A stretch of 6,498 nucleotides of DNA from Oligoflexia bacterium. GTDB lineage: Bacteria; Bdellovibrionota; UBA1018; CAIMNF01. The stretch covers positions 1-6,498 of the forward strand of contig CAIMNF010000420.1 in assembly GCA_903842755.1 (NCBI GenBank), written 5' to 3'. Position 1 is the first letter of the stretch; each line of letters starts with the position of its first letter. Below, piece after piece: positions 1 through 4,419 of the stretch. The notes below the pieces were generated by a model, which was given only the letters and a program-made list of their open reading frames with translations, had not been told where the DNA came from and searched no databases. A program made the position numbers and the translations under genes.

Positions 1-1
1 C

Positions 2-220
2 GGCGGCAGCACGGACGGCGGCGGCGGCGGCGGCGCGCCCGCGCCGGGCTTTGGCGGGTTCACCAAGGCGCTGCGCGGCGGCAAGGAGAAGCCGCTGGTT
101 GCGGTGGACCCTGAGTGCACCTTTGCGCCGCTGCTGAGCCGCAAAAGCCTTCGTATGCCTGACAAGGCGACTTTGTTTCTTTGCAACCTGCATGGGGTTT
201 CAATTCCGACGTTCTTGTAG
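2..220 (+). CDS. 3' end of an unidentified GC-rich coding frame (72 codons plus stop, 5' truncated)
   Basis: The frame is open from the window edge to TAG at 218-220. I do not recognise the protein. It begins with a Gly-rich stretch (GGSTD then six Gly, residues 1-11), then APAPGFGGFTKAL, a Lys/Arg-rich part, and the phrase DPECTFAPLLSRKS at about residues 37-50. Codon third positions are almost all G or C up to about base 142, which supports genuine coding in a high-GC genome. After that the codons become mixed (AAA, CTT, CGT, ACT, TTG, TTT), so the last 25 or so residues may not belong to the original protein. The ECTFxP pattern followed by a Ser-containing basic stretch resembles short repeats I associate with eukaryotic ciliary and cytoskeletal proteins. 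That resemblance is weak, and a high-GC bacterium is equally possible. Composition is unlike every other gene in the window. Confidence 0.4.
   Translation, partial: GGSTDGGGGGGAPAPGFGGFTKALRGGKEKPLVAVDPECTFAPLLSRKSLRMPDKATLFLCNLHGVSIPTFL
17..34 (+). repeat. (GGC)6 trinucleotide repeat
   Basis: Six consecutive GGC units are in frame and encode six Gly residues in the partial frame at 2-220. Two further GGC codons occur at 2-7. This is a simple microsatellite-like tract of the kind common in very GC-rich coding DNA, and nothing like it occurs elsewhere in the window. Confidence 0.8.
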
Positions 221-297
221 GAGTAACCATGCCGATACAACGGGCTTTCTATGAGCTAAGCCTTCAAGAAGCGACTGGTTTTGGTGCCGCTCTTGGA
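143..297. other. Compositional junction segment between foreign GC-rich DNA and the flavoprotein gene
   Basis: GC falls from about 78% (1-120) to about 55% (121-180) and 47% (181-240). The segment holds the tail of the + frame (stop at 220) and an AGGAG at 219-223. Five bases after that comes an ATG at 229 opening a 38-codon frame that closes at 345. On the minus strand the flavoprotein frame reads through to a TGA at 264-266. The match to the flavoprotein family ends at residue 384 (bases 294-296), so the right-hand breakpoint is probably at 290-297. The left breakpoint, near 142-150, is judged only from codon composition. The identity of this piece is unknown. It may be one end of an assembly chimera or of a genuine rearrangement. 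Confidence 0.5.
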
Positions 298-1445
298 TGC
301 CTTTGCTCCCATGTTGAATCCTTCGCTGACGGAAAAGAAATATAGGTAAGACTTTCTGAAGTGATTGGGTCTTCACCTAAGTCTTGCTCGCTGAGCTGAG
401 TCACTTCTTTTGGATAAATCCATAAATTATTTTTAGGCAAATTTAGCTCGGCGGCTGTCCCCTTTAGCTTCACATAAAGGCAAAAGTGACCAATCGACGG
501 GCGAAGGGTAGCCAAAGTCTCTTGAACATTTTTGAGCCAAGACTGCTGTGCCGAAGCTTTGGGCAAAAGCCGCAAAAATGTATTTCTTGCTCCCGCATTG
601 CTGACCACACTTTTTGCAAAATAAGGGGTTGCGTCTTTCAGAACCACTCCCACCGCACAATTTTTCTCTAAAAGAATTTGATCGACGTCCGCGTTTAAAC
701 GAAGCACTCCGCCATATTTATAAAATGCTTTTAAAATAGACTTCGCGATGGCTTGAGTTCCACCGGTTGGATAACTGGCCCCGTTTAAATAATGCTGCAC
801 TACTGTGGCATGAATTGAAAATGCGCTTTTTTCCGGGAGCAAACCGTAGTTTCCACACTGGGCTGCCATCAGGGAAATTAACCGTTCATTTCGCGTCAGG
901 CGCTTCAACACTTGCAGGGTCGTTTGCTGCGAGAATTTCTCAAACCGAAACCTTAACCATCGCCCAATCGTTTTAGAGAACCAAGCAGGGGCTGTTTTTT
1001 CGCCAAAAAAATAGGGCCCTGAACCAGAAGCTTGCGCGATCCATTTGAAGTAGGTTTGAATCGCCTTGCGTTCTTCTGGAAATAAATTAATCCAATCGTG
1101 GATGAGCTGAGCTTTGTTTTTTCTAAAATCGTACGGTTGGCCACAGATGATTGCTCGATCATACACTTCGCCCATATCGTCCCACTGGAGTGTATTTTCT
1201 TCCGTCACATCGTCCAAGATTTTTTTTAAAAGAGAGGGCTGGTTCATTTGCCCCACATAATGTACGCCTACATCCCACTCGATCCCCTTTCGAGTAAACG
1301 TATGCGTGAAACCGCCAGGAACCGAGTGCCGCTCCAAAAGGAGTACCTTTTTTCCTGCACGCGCGCACAAGGTAGCAGTGACCATGCCCCCAATGCCGGA
1401 GCCAATCACAATGACGTCAAATTGATTCGTTTCGGTGAAGCTCAA
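264..1445 (-). CDS. Phytoene desaturase/retinol saturase-family FAD oxidoreductase, C-terminally truncated
   Basis: This FAD-dependent oxidoreductase belongs to the CrtI/CrtISO/RetSat superfamily, whose members desaturate, isomerise or saturate polyene C=C bonds. The N-terminal Rossmann dinucleotide fold is clear: DVIVIGSGIGG at residues 10-20, followed by LLLERH at 36-41. GVHYVG (60-65), YPTGGTQAIAKSI (225-237), VVSNAGARNTFLRLLP (280-295) and ISFPSAKDSTWEQRHP (369-384) fit the RetSat/CrtISO branch better than true phytoene desaturases. The substrate cannot be assigned. After residue 384 family resemblance stops and nine unrelated residues lead to TGA. Relatives are about 500 residues or more, so roughly the last 110-130 are missing, including the C-terminal FAD-contacting motif (LTGQD...G..GA type). 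The start is TTG at 1443-1445, because an in-frame TAA lies two codons upstream and no ATG precedes the FAD motif. It follows the acyl-CoA dehydrogenase after 3 nt with no Shine-Dalgarno, so translation is probably coupled. As given, the product would be non-functional. Confidence 0.85.
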   Translation of the reverse strand: MSFTETNQFDVIVIGSGIGGMVTATLCARAGKKVLLLERHSVPGGFTHTFTRKGIEWDVGVHYVGQMNQPSLLKKILDDVTEENTLQWDDMGEVYDRAIICGQPYDFRKNKAQLIHDWINLFPEERKAIQTYFKWIAQASGSGPYFFGEKTAPAWFSKTIGRWLRFRFEKFSQQTTLQVLKRLTRNERLISLMAAQCGNYGLLPEKSAFSIHATVVQHYLNGASYPTGGTQAIAKSILKAFYKYGGVLRLNADVDQILLEKNCAVGVVLKDATPYFAKSVVSNAGARNTFLRLLPKASAQQSWLKNVQETLATLRPSIGHFCLYVKLKGTAAELNLPKNNLWIYPKEVTQLSEQDLGEDPITSESLTYISFPSAKDSTWEQRHPRAAPKPVAS

Positions 1446-1448
1446 CGA

Positions 1449-3188
1449 TTAAAGGGAATCGAATGCGTCGAACGGATAATGACCAACTTCATAGGCTTTG
1501 TCGGCAATTAACTTCATAAAGTCATCATCGTTTCGATCCATGGCCTTGAAATTTCCGCGAATTCTACGGTTGGAGCGCATAAAGAATGCTTCCGCAATCG
1601 CAATTTCCAATTGGCAAGCTTCGATGCCTTTTGACTCGATCGCCGCCGTGACTCGACTTAGCGTACAAATCATGGCGTAAAGGTCGATGGCAATGTCCGC
1701 GACCCGTTTTTGGGCAAATTGTTTTAGCGCGATATCTTTTCCATGTCTGCGCAGTAATACGTCAACTTGGGTCGACAATTCTACTGCATGCTCCTCAATG
1801 GACGCCGCTAATTTTTTTAATGATGGATGAGAGCGCGTGATCGAAGCTCCAAAAATATTTTGCTGCAACTTGCGAGTGGCATAATCCGTCACTACCCCTA
1901 ATCCCTTTAATGGATGCTGAATGGCCTTTGCGAGCCCAAGCAATTCCTGGCCTGGCCCCTGCATGCCCGTGAGAGCCACAAAGGCCCTCAAAATTTCATT
2001 GGTCCCTTCAAAAATGCGGTTGATGCGGGCGTCGCGGAGCCAACGTTCGTACGGATATTCCTTCATGTAGCCGTTTCCGGCCCAAATTTGAAGGTTTTCG
2101 TCTACGTTTTCCCAAAGAATTTCCGTACAAAACACCTTCGCGGCAGCCGATTCCATGGAATAATCTACGTCTCCACGATCCACCAGGCGCGTGGTCATAT
2201 ACACCATACTCTCCGCCACATAGGTGTTCATCATCATGCGACCAATTTTTTCTTTGATCATTCCAAATTCGCCGATTTTTTTCTTAAATTGGGTGCGGCT
2301 GGTGGCGTGTTCGATGGACGCTTTGATGGCATTTTTTGAGCCACCGATACATCCACCGGCTAATCCTAAGCGGCCATGATTTAAAACGCCCATGGCCACT
2401 TTAAAGCCGTAACCGACACCGCCGACAATATTTTCGACGGGCACTTTTACTTTGTCGAAGTAAACTGCGTTCGTCCAACTGGAGCGAATTCCTAACTTGT
2501 CTTCGTGAGGACCGGTCGTTACCCCTTCGGTGGGCAACTCGACCGCAAAGCAAGTCACTTTTTCTTTTTTCTCGCCATTCTCGACCACATCCGTCTTGGC
2601 AAAAACGGTAAAAAACTTTGCGACTTCACCATTCGTAATCCAAAGTTTTTGCCCCGTCAGGATGTAATGCTTTCCATCTGCCGAAAGTTCAGCCTTGGTT
2701 TGAATCGAACCTGCATCCGAGCCGGAAGACGGCTCCGTTAAACAAAAACAGGCGATCAATTCGCCCGAAGCAAGACGCGGAAGAAAGCGCTTCCGTTGCT
2801 CGTCGTTTCCAAAAAGTAAAATTGCTTTGTACCCAATACTTTGGTGAGCGCCCACCATGACCGCAAGGCCCCCATCCAACGCTGCAATTTGCTGCATTAC
2901 CCGCACATAACCGGATTGGGGAAGTCCTAAGCCACCTAACTCTTCCGGTACCGCAATACCGGTCAACCCTAGCGCAGCCAGTTCTTGTACAATTTCTCGG
3001 GGCATTTCGCCTTTTTTATCCCACTCCGCGGAGTGAACGTGCTCCTTACCGAATTTCTCTAGGGAATCTAAAATCATCGAAACCGTTTCGGTCGTCTCTT
3101 TTTTAGTTTGAGGATAGGGAAAAACTAAATCTTCTCGGATCTGGCCGAAAAAAAGCGACTTCATAAAACTATTTTCTGAATTCGACAT
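1449..3188 (-). CDS. Acyl-CoA dehydrogenase, very-long-chain (VLCAD/ACAD9-like) type with C-terminal extension
   Basis: This cytoplasmic flavoenzyme catalyses the first step of fatty-acid beta-oxidation: FAD-dependent alpha,beta-dehydrogenation of acyl-CoA to trans-2-enoyl-CoA. It is complete at 579 residues. Domain order is an N-terminal helical domain (about 35-145), a middle beta domain opening with the ACAD signature CLTEPSSGSDAGS (149-161) and containing GQKLWITNG (179-187), and a C-terminal helical domain (about 255-405). The last of these has QIWAGNGYMKEYPYERWLRD (367-386) and RIFEGTNEI (391-399). E394 aligns with the catalytic base of VLCAD-type enzymes. About 170 further residues (410-579) form the extra helical region typical of VLCAD/ACAD9 and of bacterial homologues near 580-600 residues, so chain-length preference is probably long. 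ATG at 3186-3188 has a strong Shine-Dalgarno (AGAAGGAG) six bases upstream. The gene is first in a minus-strand pair and diverges from gspC. Tandem palindromes upstream may control it. Chain length and electron acceptor cannot be read from sequence. Confidence 0.96.
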   Translation of the reverse strand: MSNSENSFMKSLFFGQIREDLVFPYPQTKKETTETVSMILDSLEKFGKEHVHSAEWDKKGEMPREIVQELAALGLTGIAVPEELGGLGLPQSGYVRVMQQIAALDGGLAVMVGAHQSIGYKAILLFGNDEQRKRFLPRLASGELIACFCLTEPSSGSDAGSIQTKAELSADGKHYILTGQKLWITNGEVAKFFTVFAKTDVVENGEKKEKVTCFAVELPTEGVTTGPHEDKLGIRSSWTNAVYFDKVKVPVENIVGGVGYGFKVAMGVLNHGRLGLAGGCIGGSKNAIKASIEHATSRTQFKKKIGEFGMIKEKIGRMMMNTYVAESMVYMTTRLVDRGDVDYSMESAAAKVFCTEILWENVDENLQIWAGNGYMKEYPYERWLRDARINRIFEGTNEILRAFVALTGMQGPGQELLGLAKAIQHPLKGLGVVTDYATRKLQQNIFGASITRSHPSLKKLAASIEEHAVELSTQVDVLLRRHGKDIALKQFAQKRVADIAIDLYAMICTLSRVTAAIESKGIEACQLEIAIAEAFFMRSNRRIRGNFKAMDRNDDDFMKLIADKAYEVGHYPFDAFDSL

Positions 3189-3194
3189 TGCGAG

Positions 3195-3202
3195 CTCCTT
3201 CT
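3195..3202 (-). promoter_or_regulatory. Ribosome binding site of the acyl-CoA dehydrogenase gene
   Basis: On the minus strand AGAAGGAG ends six bases before the ATG at 3188. It is a near-perfect match to the anti-Shine-Dalgarno sequence and fixes this start. It is the only strong ribosome binding site serving a recognised gene in the window. Confidence 0.85.
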
Positions 3203-3223
3203 ATTCCTGATTCTTCGTCGACG

Positions 3224-3236
3224 TGACACAATGTCA
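3224..3236. promoter_or_regulatory. Operator-like palindrome 1 (TGACA-CAA-TGTCA)
   Basis: This is a perfect 5-bp inverted repeat around a 3-bp spacer in the divergent intergenic region, 35 bp upstream of the acyl-CoA dehydrogenase ATG. The same half-sites with the same spacer recur at 3257-3269. Short dyads of this form are typical binding sites of dimeric repressors. The protein that would bind is not encoded in the window and I do not assign a family. A -35-like CTGACA on the minus strand (3237-3232) overlaps it, so binding could block transcription of the dehydrogenase. Confidence 0.6.
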
Positions 3237-3255
3237 GCTCCGCCAAAAAACCGTC

Positions 3256-3284
3256 CTGACAAACTGTCAGTTGCGTTACATAAA
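3256..3284 (+). promoter_or_regulatory. Candidate sigma70-type promoter toward gspC
   Basis: CTGACA (3256-3261, five of six matches to TTGACA), a 17-bp spacer, then CATAAA (3279-3284, four of six to TATAAT). Transcription would begin near 3290, shortly before the small ORF at 3293. The -35 part lies inside palindrome 2, so its match to TTGACA could be a by-product of the operator sequence. Read by eye only. Confidence 0.3.
3257..3269. promoter_or_regulatory. Operator-like palindrome 2 (TGACA-AAC-TGTCA)
   Basis: This is a second perfect TGACA-N3-TGTCA dyad, extended to 6-bp arms (CTGACA...TGTCAG) over 3256-3270. Its centre lies 33 bp from that of palindrome 1, about three helical turns, so both sites would face the same side of the DNA. 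It overlaps the -35-like element of the candidate rightward promoter. A single regulator could therefore act on both divergent transcripts. Confidence 0.6.
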
Positions 3285-3292
3285 TTTTAGAT

Positions 3293-3409
3293 ATGCAATA
3301 CCTTCTCTCTCAGCATAAAGAGCAAATTTCATTCTCACAACGAGAACTTGCAAAATATTTTTGGTACGACCAAAATTCTGGTATCAAAATTGCTTCTTTA
3401 TCAAAGTGA
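3293..3409 (+). CDS. Possible 38-residue leader ORF immediately upstream of gspC
   Basis: ATG at 3293-3295 opens a 38-codon frame that ends with TGA at 3407-3409, two bases before the gspC ATG at 3412. The peptide starts MQYLLSQHKEQ and contains SQRELAKYFWYD, which faintly recalls the first helices of a helix-turn-helix domain, but it is too short to be one. There is no Shine-Dalgarno before it. Its exact abutment with gspC, which also lacks a good Shine-Dalgarno, would allow termination-reinitiation coupling. It could equally be a chance frame in the 5' leader. Confidence 0.2.
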   Translation: MQYLLSQHKEQISFSQRELAKYFWYDQNSGIKIASLSK

Positions 3410-3411
3410 CC

Positions 3412-4419
3412 ATGGAAAATGAAAAAGGCGCGGCCTTCAAAAAAGCAATCGAGCGGCTGAGGAGCATCAAACTAAAAGCTCCCTCTTTCGCATCTCCAGG
3501 GGGATCACGCTTAAGTGTCAATTCTTTGGCAAAACTTTCTTCAAGGCTCGAAAATTTTTCTAAAGGAGATGGATTAAAGAAAACAGCTCACATTGTTTCG
3601 ACCGTGATCTGCGCTTATTTTATTGCAGACCTTCTTGCACTTACGTTTGAAAAATATCTAAATCCTCCACCTCCCTCCCCCCTTGCATCCCGCGCGCGTG
3701 GGGCGAAGTTTACCAGCATGATGGATTACGAAAGCATCATTTCTAGGAATCTATTTGCGAGCAAAGAGCCCAGCAAAGAAAGTGGTGCCATTGACTATAA
3801 TGCGGAACCCGTTCCCACAACTCTCCCCCTTCAGCTGGTCGGAACCGTCATTTTTCAAGATCCAAATAAGTCTTTGGGCGCAATTCAAGATAAAGACGAT
3901 AAGAGACTTTATCCCGTTCGCGTCGGCGACGAAATCGAAGGAAAAGCTCAAATCCTAAGTGTAGAACCCCGCCGCGTGGTGTTCATTAATCCGATTGCCC
4001 GAAGAAAAGAGATGGTCGAACTTCCAGAAGAGCCGGGTCATAAAATGAACACATTTTCGTCCGCTCCTAAGTTTTCGGCTGGGGTGACCCAAGTGGAAGA
4101 AAATAATTTTGTAGTGAAGCGCGGAGAGATCGATTCCCAACTGGCCAATTGGAATACCCTCATCCAACAGGCTCTCGCTGTGCCCGAAATGCAAGGCGGC
4201 CAAATGATGGGGTTTCGGTTGCGCCAAGTTCAACCGGGTAGCTTTTACGAAAAGCTAGGAATCAAACAAGACGACTTAATCACGACGGTTAACGGAGAAA
4301 AACTAACGGACGTGGCCAAAGCTGCTCAGTTACTCAGTGACCTCAAAAACATGAATTCGCTATCGCTAGGAATCAATCGCAAGGGAAAGGACACTACCCT
4401 CAGTTATGACATCCAATAA
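3412..4419 (+). CDS. gspC: Type II secretion system protein GspC (inner-membrane clamp protein with PDZ domain)
   Basis: GspC sits in the inner membrane and connects the inner-membrane platform of the type II secretion system to the periplasmic N domains of the GspD secretin. The 335-residue protein has a long basic cytoplasmic N-terminus (1-57), one transmembrane helix (about 59-79, IVSTVICAYFIADLLAL), a Pro-rich linker (PPPPSP, 85-90), and the homology region (about 112-206). That region shows NLFASKEP, PLQLVGTVIF, YPVRVGDEI and the R-V-V-F-I end strand. A linker leads to a C-terminal PDZ domain (about 262-335) with GFRLRQVQPGSFYEKLGIK and DDLITTVNGEKL. ATG 3412 is chosen. A TTG at 3361 and a GTG at 3406 are in frame upstream, but none of the three has a clear Shine-Dalgarno and the extra residues add nothing family-like. 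gspD starts inside its last codons, a standard gspC-gspD order. Divergent from the acyl-CoA dehydrogenase. Confidence 0.93.
   Translation: MENEKGAAFKKAIERLRSIKLKAPSFASPGGSRLSVNSLAKLSSRLENFSKGDGLKKTAHIVSTVICAYFIADLLALTFEKYLNPPPPSPLASRARGAKFTSMMDYESIISRNLFASKEPSKESGAIDYNAEPVPTTLPLQLVGTVIFQDPNKSLGAIQDKDDKRLYPVRVGDEIEGKAQILSVEPRRVVFINPIARRKEMVELPEEPGHKMNTFSSAPKFSAGVTQVEENNFVVKRGEIDSQLANWNTLIQQALAVPEMQGGQMMGFRLRQVQPGSFYEKLGIKQDDLITTVNGEKLTDVAKAAQLLSDLKNMNSLSLGINRKGKDTTLSYDIQ

Noticed and set aside
229..345. 38-codon + strand frame beginning MPIQRAFYELSLQ, with AGGAG five bases before its ATG
   Set aside because: It crosses the probable breakpoint at 294-297 and its last third is antisense to the conserved flavoprotein sequence. 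The start may be a real gene start in the inserted piece, but the frame as a whole is not a credible gene.
1914..2339. 141-residue + strand open frame inside the acyl-CoA dehydrogenase gene
   Set aside because: It lies wholly antisense to conserved ACAD domain sequence including the catalytic region, and its translation has no recognisable family features.
3210..3237. Minus-strand promoter CTGACA-N16-AAGAAT for the acyl-CoA dehydrogenase gene
   Set aside because: The -10 match is poor and the start point would fall at the edge of the ribosome binding site. Kept only as a remark, not as a feature.
3361..3411. TTG at 3361 as the gspC start, adding 17 residues
   Set aside because: There is no ribosome binding site before it, it overlaps the 38-codon leader frame, and the added residues are not family-like. 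ATG 3412 gives a normal GspC.
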